Source: Rickettsia endosymbiont of Bryobia graminum
GTDB taxonomy: Bacteria; Pseudomonadota; Alphaproteobacteria; Rickettsiales; Rickettsiaceae
Assembly: GCA_020881085.1 (NCBI GenBank)
Contig: JAJIYR010000168.1
Location: 1 to 6,197, forward strand
DNA length: 6,197 nt
Direction: 5' to 3'
Shown here: one piece after another, positions 1-5,883 of the stretch
Layout: each line of letters opens with the position of its first letter
Numbering within the stretch: position 1 is the first letter of the stretch
Notes under the pieces: generated by a model
What the model saw: the letters and a program-made list of their open reading frames with translations, nothing else
What the model was told of the DNA's origin: nothing
The model's database searches: none
Program-made: the position numbers and the translations under genes

Positions 1-150
1 TCTTTAGAAATTTGCTTTATCTTCTCTATAAACTCATTCCTTAAACCAATATCCCTTTTGGGATGCAAATGAGTTTTTTTTATAAGTGTAGCCTAATAGC
101 TTTCTATAATAATTTATTCTAGTTCTTTGTAATCTATTACCGTTAACCAT
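1..150 (-). mobile_element. IS630-family transposase remnant, frameshifted, cut by the window edge
   Basis: Read on the minus strand, one frame gives a stretch ending YRKLLGYTYKK (coordinates about 150 to 76). The next frame continues as HLHPKRDIGLRNEFIEKI and runs off the window at base 1. Together these resemble the join between the DNA-binding half and the DDE catalytic half of IS630/Tc1-mariner-type transposases, where a YTYKK-T-x-HPKRD-like segment precedes the RNase H fold. The frame change falls on a run of eight A residues (minus strand; eight T at 74-81 on the plus strand). Removing one A restores a continuous reading. Some IS630 elements carry two overlapping ORFs joined by programmed slippage on A runs, so this could be native architecture rather than decay. 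Upstream in the first frame there is a stop near 163-165, and the N-terminal part is missing, so this copy looks truncated. The family call rests on remembered similarity of a short segment. Confidence 0.6.
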
Positions 151-167
151 TTCTCCAACTCTTCAAG

Positions 168-386
168 TTAATTCAGTATAATAAAAGAATATATAGGTTT
201 AGTAATTGTATGATCTTTAAGTGTTAGAACTTTATATCCCTTTATATAATTAGAATATTTTTTATTTACTAATTCAGCTGTCCAATGAATATTTTTATCC
301 CACCAAGCTTTAACATGAGGAGTTTCAAGCCATTTTAGTAGTAATGGAAAATGAGATTTGTTAAGCGGAATAAAACTAATTTTCAT
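168..386 (-). pseudogene. Truncated GNAT acetyltransferase, AAC(6')-like N-terminal fragment
   Basis: A 72-residue reading frame begins MKISFIPLNKSHFPLLLKW and continues with a segment like HVKAWWD and WTAELVNKKYSNYIKGYK. This is the typical N-terminal part of the Acetyltransf_8/aminoglycoside 6'-N-acetyltransferase-like GNAT proteins, which transfer an acetyl group from acetyl-CoA to an amine and are common in Rickettsiales genomes. Family members are about 180-190 residues, so roughly 60% is missing. The resemblance continues to KPIYSFII and then ends after two residues at a stop (168-170), just where the family continues into the strand that precedes acetyl-CoA binding. The Q/R-x-x-G-x-G/A cofactor motif is absent, so the product should be inactive. 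DNA beyond the break reads as IS630 transposase, suggesting an insertion or rearrangement at about 168-180. The true substrate of the intact relatives is uncertain; many AAC(6')-like GNATs are not resistance enzymes. Confidence 0.7.
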
Positions 387-389
387 AAT

Positions 390-417
390 AAGTCTTGTTA
401 AAATTTTTATAAGACTT
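390..417. repeat. Small hairpin in the spacer upstream of the GNAT fragment
   Basis: AAGTCTT (390-396) and AAGACTT (411-417) are a perfect 7-bp inverted repeat around a 14-nt AT-rich loop, followed on the plus strand by TTTTG. It lies just upstream of the start of the GNAT fragment (leftward) and about 125 bp before the DUF805 gene (rightward). It could be a weak rightward terminator or a leader hairpin. No rightward gene ends here, so its role is unclear. Confidence 0.3.
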
Positions 418-421
418 TTGT

Positions 422-465
422 ATCATAGAAGAAACAAAACTTAAAATCATAGAAGAAAATTTTCT
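422..465. repeat. 13-bp direct repeat pair and overlapping palindrome
   Basis: ATCATAGAAGAAA occurs identically at 422-434 and 446-458, a 24-bp period. The second copy runs into a perfect 12-bp palindrome, AGAAAATTTTCT (454-465). The block ends about 20 bp upstream of a possible -35 element for the DUF805 gene, a position suited to a regulator binding site. It could equally be a small tandem duplication in AT-rich DNA. Confidence 0.45.
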
Positions 466-483
466 AAATTTTAAAATCTTATA

Positions 484-510
484 TTGTGAAGCGTCTTATC
501 AGAGTATAAT
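484..510 (+). promoter_or_regulatory. Possible promoter of the DUF805 gene
   Basis: A perfect -10 consensus TATAAT lies at 505-510. TTGTGA at 484-489 could serve as a -35 but the spacer is only 15 bp, shorter than the usual 16-18. Initiation would fall near 517, giving a leader of about 25 nt before the ATG at 542. An AGG at 530-532 is a weak ribosome binding site, 9 nt before the start. Confidence 0.4.
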
Positions 511-541
511 GTAATTATATGTATGTCACAGGTTTTTAATT

Positions 542-1093
542 ATGAATAATAATTCTGCTTTTTATCAAGCTATAATGTCAGGAAGAAATAACTGGCTCAA
601 TTTTTCATCTAGAGCTGGTAGATTTGAATATTGGGCATGGGCAATATTTATGGGATTACTCGATGCAATCATTAATATTCTCCTTCTTAACGACATTGAT
701 ACTCAATATATTATTGATAATTTTAAATTTCCTCCTTTGTCTTTTGCTAATAATATATTTTTTCTATTATCAATATTATTATACATATTTAGTTTTATAT
801 CTTCGCTTTCTTTAGGTTTTCGCCGTTTGCATGATATTAATAAAAGTGCTTGGTGGAATTTGCTTGTATTTATTCCGATTCTGGGTTGGATTATTTTATT
901 TTACTGGATGGGTATTAAAAAAGGAGACGATTCTTCAAATCGCTTTGGAGAACCAAGCAATATTATTGCATCTGGTATAGATATATTATTATTAATAGGA
1001 ATTCTTATACTATCGATTTCTGTAAATGTTGTTTCCAAAGATCCTTTAACAAATCCAAAGCAAATAGAGCAACATTTATCAGTAGATAATTAA
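542..1093 (+). CDS. DUF805 domain inner-membrane protein
   Basis: This 183-residue protein matches the DUF805 family (YhaH-like), small bacterial inner-membrane proteins of unknown biochemical function. The signatures are visible: an N-terminal [14 protein letters not shown] segment (residues 18-31), [12 protein letters not shown] (94-105) after a membrane helix, IPILGWI (111-117), and [12 protein letters not shown] near 128-139. Four hydrophobic segments are apparent at about 31-49, 68-92, 104-125 and 142-164. The family usually has 100-150 residues; the extra length here is mostly a C-terminal fourth helix and a polar tail. The start is set by the ATG after a weak AGG and a plausible TATAAT box. 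The gene is monocistronic in this window and converges on nuoF, sharing the TTAA at 1090-1093 that holds both stop codons. No function beyond membrane localisation can be inferred. Confidence 0.88.
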   Translation: MNNNSAFYQAIMSGRNNWLNFSSRAGRFEYWAWAIFMGLLDAIINILLLNDIDTQYIIDNFKFPPLSFANNIFFLLSILLYIFSFISSLSLGFRRLHDINKSAWWNLLVFIPILGWIILFYWMGIKKGDDSSNRFGEPSNIIASGIDILLLIGILILSISVNVVSKDPLTNPKQIEQHLSVDN

Positions 1094-2367
1094 AAGATAC
1101 TATGCGCATATCTAATCCTTTCTTCAATTTCATGACGGAAGTGGCGTATTAAACCTTGGATAGGCCATGCAGCTGCATCACCAAGTGCACAAATAGTGCG
1201 TCCTTCTATCATTTTAGTAGTATCTAATAGTTGATCTATTTCCTCTATCTTTGCCTGTCCTTTTACTAATCTCATCATCACCCTCCACATCCAGCCTGTA
1301 CCTTCTCTACATGGAGTGCATTGCCCACATGATTCATGCATATAGAATTTGCTAAGCCTAGCAATAGCGTAAATAATATCAGTAGAATTATCCATAACAA
1401 TTATTCCGCCAGTACCGAGAGCAGAACCAAGAGATTTTAAGCTATCAAAATCCATTGTTCCATCTTCACATAGTGATTTTGGTAGCAAAGGTACAGATGA
1501 GCCGCCAGGAATAATAGCTTTAAGGTTATCCCAACCACCTCTTACGCCACCAGCATATTTGTCAATTAATTCTCGGAGTGGTATACCTAAAGCTTCTTCA
1601 ACATTGCAAGGTTTATTAACATGACCAGAAATGCAGAAAAGTTTAGGTCCAGTATTGTTAGGTTTCCCAATTGAGGCGAACCAGTCAGCACCACGCCTAA
1701 GGATAGTAGAGACAACAGATATAGATTCTACATTATTGATAGTAGTCGGGCAGCCATATAAACCAAAGTTAGCAGGAAAGGGTGGTTTTAGTCTAGGCAT
1801 ACCTTTATTACCTTCTAGACTTTCAAGTAGAGCAGTTTCTTCTCCACAAATATATGCACCAGCTCCTCTATGTAAATAAATATCTAGATTATAACCGCTA
1901 TTGCAGGCATTTTTTCCAATAAATCCAGCATCATAAGCTTCATCTATAGCTTTTTGTACAGAAGATGATTCATTATAGAATTCTCCTCGAATATATATAT
2001 AGCAAGTATTGGCATTAATAGCAAAACTAGCTAATAAGCATCCTTCTATTAATTTATGCGGTTCATATCTTAAAATATCTCTGTCTTTACATGTGCCTGG
2101 TTCTGATTCGTCAGCATTAACTACCAAGTAACTAGGTTTAGGGTGATTTTTAGGCATAAATGACCATTTAGTACCAGTAGAAAAACCAGCTCCACCTCTA
2201 CCTCTAAGACCGGATTTTTTTACTTCCTCTATTATCCATTCTCTGCCTTTACTAATTAAATCTTTGGTGTTATCCCAATCTCCCCGTTTTTTACTATTGG
2301 CTATATCAGATTTTTCATGCCCATTAATAGTAAAATTAGTAAAAATTCTATCATTGTCTTTTAACAT
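1090..2367 (-). CDS. nuoF: NADH-quinone oxidoreductase subunit F (complex I, 51-kDa type)
   Basis: NuoF oxidises NADH with FMN and passes electrons through the N3 [4Fe-4S] cluster in the peripheral arm of complex I, on the cytoplasmic face of the inner membrane. The 425-residue length is normal for alphaproteobacterial NuoF. Visible motifs are the FMN/NADH-binding glycine-rich loop [13 protein letters not shown] (53-65), [13 protein letters not shown] (84-96), [16 protein letters not shown] (168-183), and the cluster ligands Cys347, Cys350 and Cys353 ([14 protein letters not shown]) plus Cys393 ([12 protein letters not shown]). All ligands are present, so the protein should be functional. Ser63 sits where many homologues have Pro. 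The start is preceded by a weak GAGTGAG-like ribosome site. No other nuo gene lies within 1 kb on either side, so nuoF here is separate from the usual nuoE or nuoG neighbours. It has its own candidate promoter upstream. The 3' end overlaps the convergent DUF805 gene by 4 bp. Confidence 0.98.
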   Translation of the reverse strand: MLKDNDRIFTNFTINGHEKSDIANSKKRGDWDNTKDLISKGREWIIEEVKKSGLRGRGGAGFSTGTKWSFMPKNHPKPSYLVVNADESEPGTCKDRDILRYEPHKLIEGCLLASFAINANTCYIYIRGEFYNESSSVQKAIDEAYDAGFIGKNACNSGYNLDIYLHRGAGAYICGEETALLESLEGNKGMPRLKPPFPANFGLYGCPTTINNVESISVVSTILRRGADWFASIGKPNNTGPKLFCISGHVNKPCNVEEALGIPLRELIDKYAGGVRGGWDNLKAIIPGGSSVPLLPKSLCEDGTMDFDSLKSLGSALGTGGIIVMDNSTDIIYAIARLSKFYMHESCGQCTPCREGTGWMWRVMMRLVKGQAKIEEIDQLLDTTKMIEGRTICALGDAAAWPIQGLIRHFRHEIEERIRYAHSIF

Positions 2368-2632
2368 AAACTCACTCTTGAGAAGATCTCTTAATTATAG
2401 TTAGTATAGCTGAAGGGAATTAATTGTGAAGAGTAAATATAAGAGGTTAAAATTTATGCAATAAGCCATTGTTACCCGCTTATATTTCAGCAAAATCTTC
2501 AATTCTAATTCCTAAGAGTACTCTTTGATTTAAGATGGTACGAGTTGTTCCTATAAAAACCATATTAAATACGGAAGAACTATAATTATCTAATACTATA
2601 TGTATAACGATTTTTTCCAAGTATAATTACAA
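2368..2632. other. 265-bp spacer between nuoF and the retropepsin-like gene
   Basis: Apart from the candidate nuoF promoter, this spacer contains a perfect 12-bp palindrome, AAGAGTACTCTT (2514-2525), and a minus-strand open stretch of 48 codons ending at 2480 that has an internal ATG at 2563-2561. The open stretch has no recognised family and no confident start. I see no RNA gene and no strong terminator after the retropepsin-like gene, whose stop (2633-2635) is followed by AT-rich sequence without a clear hairpin. Confidence 0.5.
2403..2430 (-). promoter_or_regulatory. Candidate nuoF promoter
   Basis: On the minus strand TTCACA (2430-2425) and TATACT (2408-2403) each match the sigma-70 consensus at five of six positions and are 16 bp apart. 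This places initiation about 30 nt upstream of the nuoF ATG at 2367. A second box, TATAAT (2399-2394), lies just downstream but lacks a good -35. Prediction by eye only. Confidence 0.45.
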
Positions 2633-3334
2633 CTAATAACTTAAAATTAACATATCTCTATCTATTCTAAAGCCTTTAAAACGCTCTAATACTGACATTC
2701 CCATTAATGAAATATCAAGACCACCAGTACCAACATGGGCATCAATATTATGAAAAACAGCATCACCAATTTTGATATTATCTAATTTTAGAGAGGCGGC
2801 ATTACTAAGCCCATTAGCTGTAGAATAAGTCTTAGTATATTTCAATTTTGATAAATCTATATTTAACTTTTTAGCATCTTGGGTAGTAAGAGCTACATCA
2901 CTTGCTCCAGTATCAATCATAAATTTTATTTTTACGTTATTAACCATTGCATCAAGATAAAAATGTCCATCGCTGTTGCGGCTAATTACTAGTTCTCCTT
3001 GCTTATTAATCCAATTATGTGACGGTACTAATACTGATACTACTCTTTGGGTGAAGTAATCTAACTCAAATCTAAATGCGTAACCAATAATTATGAGTAG
3101 AAATATTCCAGTCCAAGTTAGTAATTGTCCTGAAGTTGCTATAAGATTTTTTTGCTTAATGGAATTGTAAACCATACTAGTAATGATTGTAGCCATTATA
3201 AAAAATGAAGCTGCTGTAGTACCATCAAAGGAAAAATCTGGATAATTTTTCATTGCTATTGTTTTAACAATAAAAGTAAGTAGAGTACTAACAGTAAGTA
3301 TTATTAGTATTTTGATTAAGTTATTATTTCTCAC
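2633..3334 (-). CDS. Membrane-anchored retropepsin-like aspartic protease (APRc/RC1339 type, clan AA)
   Basis: The 233-residue protein has three N-terminal hydrophobic segments (about 6-27, 40-57 and 68-87) followed by a soluble domain of about 130 residues. The domain carries the aspartic protease motif F-M-I-D-T-G-A-S-D (138-146, catalytic Asp141) and, near the C-terminus, a hydrophobic-hydrophobic-Gly segment (DISLMGMSVLERF) typical of single-lobed retropepsins. Such enzymes form the active site by homodimerisation. Length, layout and catalytic position closely match the Rickettsia conorii protein RC1339/APRc, described in the literature as a retropepsin-type protease acting on autotransporter adhesins; the bacterial family is also known as TIGR02281. 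The start is GTG at 3334-3332, preceded by GGTGA about 6 nt upstream. It overlaps the TGA stop of the upstream ABC ATPase in the sequence GTGA, so translational coupling is likely. The adhesin substrate is inferred from the family and not visible here. Confidence 0.9.
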   Translation of the reverse strand: MRNNNLIKILIILTVSTLLTFIVKTIAMKNYPDFSFDGTTAASFFIMATIITSMVYNSIKQKNLIATSGQLLTWTGIFLLIIIGYAFRFELDYFTQRVVSVLVPSHNWINKQGELVISRNSDGHFYLDAMVNNVKIKFMIDTGASDVALTTQDAKKLNIDLSKLKYTKTYSTANGLSNAASLKLDNIKIGDAVFHNIDAHVGTGGLDISLMGMSVLERFKGFRIDRDMLILSY

Positions 3335-4053
3335 ATTAAATCACCAATATTTTCTAAAAATAATCTTGCTCTATGAGATTTTGGTTTCTTAAAAAATTCT
3401 GAAGCAACTTGATCTGCTAACATTTGTCCATGATCCATAAAAATTACTCTATCAGCTATGAATTTAGCAAACTTAATGTGATGAGTAACAACAATCATGG
3501 TCATTTTATTTTTTAGTAAAGATATTATTTCTATAATATCTTTAATGTTTTCTGGATCTAATGCTGATGTTGGTTCATCAAATAAAATTATTTCAGGATC
3601 CATCATTAAAGCTCTACAAATAGCTACCCTTTGTTTTTGTCCACCTGATAAATTGATAGGGAAGGAGTTAATTTTTTGCTTTAAGCCAAACTGTTCAAGT
3701 AATTTTTCTGCCTTATCAACTGCTATTGGTTGTTTCATTTTTAAAACATTAATAGGGGCGTATATTAAATTATCTAGAACATTTAAATGAGAAAAAAGAT
3801 TGAATGACTGAAAAACCACACCAATTTTTAAGCAAAGTTTTCTTTTATTTCTATGGTTTAATTTTTTGTCATTAATAATTACATGGCCTGTAGTTGATGC
3901 CTCTAATCCATTCATGATTCGTAGTAAAGTTGATTTGCCACTACCAGAAGAACCTATAATAGCGGTAGTTTCTTTTTTTTCAAATTTCAGATCTATTTCT
4001 TTTAAAGCGTAATTTTTACCATAACACTTGGAAAGTTTATCTATTATTATCAT
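3331..4053 (-). CDS. ABC transporter ATP-binding protein, polar amino-acid (GlnQ) type
   Basis: This 240-residue protein is a complete nucleotide-binding domain of the size of GlnQ/ArtP/HisP ATPases, which power uptake of polar amino acids through partner permeases. Motifs appear in order: Walker A GSSGSGKST (34-42), Q-loop Gln82 in VVFQSFNLF, signature LSGGQKQR (135-142), Walker B IILFDEP (155-161), D-loop SALD (163-166) and switch His191 in VVTHH. All catalytic residues are present. The NGLEASTTGHV region after Walker A fits the GlnQ group better than lipoprotein or drug exporters, but substrate cannot be fixed from the ATPase alone. No permease or binding-protein gene is adjacent, so it must work with components encoded elsewhere. 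It is the first gene of a two-gene unit with the retropepsin-like protease. A TATAAT-like box lies at 4073-4068 on the minus strand, with no good -35. Confidence 0.92.
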   Translation of the reverse strand: MIIIDKLSKCYGKNYALKEIDLKFEKKETTAIIGSSGSGKSTLLRIMNGLEASTTGHVIINDKKLNHRNKRKLCLKIGVVFQSFNLFSHLNVLDNLIYAPINVLKMKQPIAVDKAEKLLEQFGLKQKINSFPINLSGGQKQRVAICRALMMDPEIILFDEPTSALDPENIKDIIEIISLLKNKMTMIVVTHHIKFAKFIADRVIFMDHGQMLADQVASEFFKKPKSHRARLFLENIGDLM

Positions 4054-4457
4054 ATAGTTTTTAACTGATTATATAATTTTAAGTTTTTTGTATTTATTCT
4101 ATCTTAATAGCAATTTTCTATCATTATTAACTTAACATCAATTTATAGCGCTAGTTGCCTAAACTACAAGTACTTACGTATCATTTTTAATAGTAGATTA
4201 AAAATTTTTCTTTAAAAATAGCTGTTAAAAAATTTTTTATACACTTGTACTTCTAGAGCGCATTGCTATTAGTCCTACAAGGTGGAATTTTGGCGAATTT
4301 TGATGTCACCAGAAATTGCTTTTATAATTTGATAGTTATGTAGTAATAATATCTTAAAATATATACAGCACTAAGATGTACTTTTCTAGGTGACTACGCA
4401 TATAGTTGACTCACGATGAGGTCACTCTTAATTACGTTATGTTATATTGTTAAACTG
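4054..4457. other. 404-bp spacer without a convincing gene
   Basis: This spacer lies between two leftward genes. Its middle holds the imperfect inverted repeat listed separately (4105-4271). To the right are two GAATTTTG copies (4285-4292 and 4295-4302), GTCACC at 4305-4310 with its inverse GGTGAC at 4389-4394, and a further GTCAC at 4421-4425. I see no tRNA, no protein-like reading frame and no clear terminator directly after the hydrolase gene. It is likely decayed or mobile-element-derived sequence plus the leader of the ABC ATPase gene. Confidence 0.5.
4105..4271. repeat. Long imperfect inverted repeat, possible MITE-like or palindromic element
   Basis: The outer ends are a perfect 10-bp inverted repeat: TAATAGCAAT (4105-4114) and ATTGCTATTA (4262-4271). 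Moving inward, matching blocks occur in the same order on both arms: GCGCTAG (4148-4154) against GCGCTCTAG read inversely from 4261-4253; TACAAGT (4165-4171) against ACTTGTA (4243-4249); and GTAT followed by a T-rich block and AATAG or AACAG (4178-4193 against 4242-4222). The left arm holds about 33 extra bases between the first two blocks. The AT-rich centre could form the tip of a hairpin. Such colinear arms suggest a degenerated palindromic repeat or a transposase-less element. No flanking target duplication was identified. Confidence 0.45.
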
Positions 4458-5204
4458 TTACATTATTATTTTATAACCATCATATAAAGGTTTGATATTA
4501 TCAGGTAATATTTTTGAGATTTCATGATAATCAATTGAGTGATTCATATTAGTAAGTAATATTTGTTCCGGTTTAAATTGGTTACTCCATTCTAACACTT
4601 TGTCTAATCCTGCATGAGTATTATTAGCTTTATAATCTACACAATCTAAAATCCAGATTTTAATATTTTGGAGGAAAGGTTTAGATTCTTCTGGAAAGCT
4701 TAATACATCACTGGAATATACAAAATCTCCTATCCGGAGTCCTAAACTATCTATAGTACCATGATTTTGCTTAAAGCATTGTATTTCTATTGTTTTAACA
4801 GTAAATTTTTCAAAAAAATCTATAGATCTGGCAATTAATTTTTCTGGTGTAAATAAATACTTATGACAAGCAGTAGTTTTTACTATTGATTGATGATCAG
4901 AAAATATTTCTAAAGGCCTATTTTGAATAAAAGGAAATACTCGTAAATTATCAATACCACTAACATGATCTGCGTGATAATGTGTTAATATAGCAGCATC
5001 TAATTTTTTAATTCCCTCTCTAACTATTTGATATTTAATATCAAAACCAAAATCAATAAGAATTTGACTGTTACCATCATCAATATATATTGATGACCTA
5101 GTTCTTTTATTGTAACTTAATGAGGAAGAACAGATATTGCAGTCGCAACCAATCATTGGAACGCCTAGTGATGATCCGCAACCTAAAACTGTTACTTTTA
5201 GCAT
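4458..5204 (-). CDS. PhnP-like metallo-beta-lactamase-fold hydrolase
   Basis: A 248-residue MBL-fold protein of the PhnP/cyclic phosphodiesterase-like group. It begins with the family's LGCGSSLGVPMIGCDCNIC segment, then LIDFG (Asp51), the dinuclear metal motif T-H-Y-H-A-D-H (His75, His77, Asp79, His80), His148, the bridging Asp166 in YSSD, and His222 in TNMNH. Cys20, Cys22 and Cys25, with a C-terminal His near 227, match the positions of the extra structural zinc site known in PhnP. All catalytic ligands are present, so it should be an active cytosolic phosphodiesterase-type hydrolase, but the natural substrate in Rickettsiales is unknown and no phosphonate (phn) genes are nearby. The ATG has no obvious ribosome binding site. 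It is divergent from the PAP2 gene with a 30-bp gap. A possible promoter, TTGATT (5277-5272) and TATATA (5253-5248) 18 bp apart, would lie inside the PAP2 coding region. Confidence 0.9.
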   Translation of the reverse strand: MLKVTVLGCGSSLGVPMIGCDCNICSSSLSYNKRTRSSIYIDDGNSQILIDFGFDIKYQIVREGIKKLDAAILTHYHADHVSGIDNLRVFPFIQNRPLEIFSDHQSIVKTTACHKYLFTPEKLIARSIDFFEKFTVKTIEIQCFKQNHGTIDSLGLRIGDFVYSSDVLSFPEESKPFLQNIKIWILDCVDYKANNTHAGLDKVLEWSNQFKPEQILLTNMNHSIDYHEISKILPDNIKPLYDGYKIIM

Positions 5205-5234
5205 AATATTTATTTACTTAAACAAAAATTAGAA

Positions 5235-5879
5235 ATGTTTGAACTTTTATATAATTTTCAAGGTCTTAATCAATCAATATTCTTATCAATTAATAAACTA
5301 GCTAATCATTCTAGCATAATAGCTAATATTCTACAAATCATCTCTTATTGTTTTAATATTAGCAATTTTGTAATAGTTTATTTTATATTTTGCATATATT
5401 TTTATACTCAAATAAAAAAGACACAAGATATAAATCAAGCCTATCTAAAATTTTGGCCTATCTATAATAAAATAATATTAATTGGTATAATATACACTAT
5501 CTTTGGCTTTACTTATGCTATTTTAAAATTCTCAGTTAATCTCTCAAGACCATTTTGTTCTTTGCCGTTAGGTAGTTTCATTACCATTCTTGATGTAAGT
5601 CAAGAGCGATGTCTGTCAAGTTTTCCAAGTAGCCATGTAGGGCTTGCAGTACTAGTAGCATATAGTATTTGGTCTAATATAACCAACATACAGAAAATTA
5701 TGGCAGTCTTCGTAGTAACCTTAGTAGCTATATCACGTATTTCCTTAGCTATGCATTATCCAGCAGATATTATTTGGAGCTTTGCTATTACAATAATTAT
5801 AATATTTATTGGAAAAATTATTTATAAGATTTTTTCTAATAATTTAATAAAATGGTTTGGGGAAATAGTTTTTAAATAA
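5235..5879 (+). CDS. PAP2-family membrane phosphatase
   Basis: This 214-residue polytopic protein carries the three phosphatidic acid phosphatase type 2 motifs: K-x6-R-P (Lys98 to Arg105-Pro106), P-S-S-H (131-134, the PSGH motif with Ser in place of Gly) and S-R-x5-H-x3-D (Ser167-Arg168, His174, Asp178). The catalytic His134, His174 and Asp178 are all present. About six hydrophobic segments surround them, and the active site is expected at the periplasmic face of the inner membrane. Family members dephosphorylate lipid phosphates such as undecaprenyl pyrophosphate, phosphatidate, phosphatidylglycerophosphate or lipid A; the substrate here is not determinable by sequence. The start has only a weak TTAGAA upstream. 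The gene diverges from the PhnP-like gene and is followed 4 bp after its stop by a GC-rich hairpin that can act as its terminator or belongs to the neighbouring IS200 element. Confidence 0.9.
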   Translation: MFELLYNFQGLNQSIFLSINKLANHSSIIANILQIISYCFNISNFVIVYFIFCIYFYTQIKKTQDINQAYLKFWPIYNKIILIGIIYTIFGFTYAILKFSVNLSRPFCSLPLGSFITILDVSQERCLSSFPSSHVGLAVLVAYSIWSNITNIQKIMAVFVVTLVAISRISLAMHYPADIIWSFAITIIIIFIGKIIYKIFSNNLIKWFGEIVFK

Positions 5880-5883
5880 AAGT

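Noticed and set aside
113..167. Minus-strand stretch reading LEELEKWLTVIDYKELE before a stop
   Set aside because: It looks somewhat protein-like, but it is only 17 codons, follows the GNAT fragment's stop in frame order with no start codon, and could be either IS630 sequence in a third frame or chance; not called as a gene.
422..458. CRISPR-like repeat
   Set aside because: Only two 13-bp copies with an 11-bp spacer; too short and too few for an array.
624..815. Plus-strand open frame of 63 codons inside the DUF805 gene
   Set aside because: Out-of-frame shadow; its hydrophobic look comes from T-rich codons of the overlapping membrane segments.
1631..1879. Plus-strand open frame of 82 codons opposite nuoF
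   Set aside because: It lies wholly antisense to a well-conserved part of nuoF and its translation resembles no known protein; it is a shadow frame.
3497..3790. Plus-strand open frame of 97 codons opposite the ABC ATPase gene
   Set aside because: Antisense to the signature and Walker B region of a clear ATPase gene; no independent protein signal.
4198..4238. Two A/T-block palindromes (TTAAAAATTTTT and TTAAAAAATTTTTT) as a possible replication origin or regulator site
   Set aside because: Simple A/T blocks are expected in such AT-rich DNA, and no DnaA boxes or origin-linked genes are present; treated as part of the larger inverted repeat.
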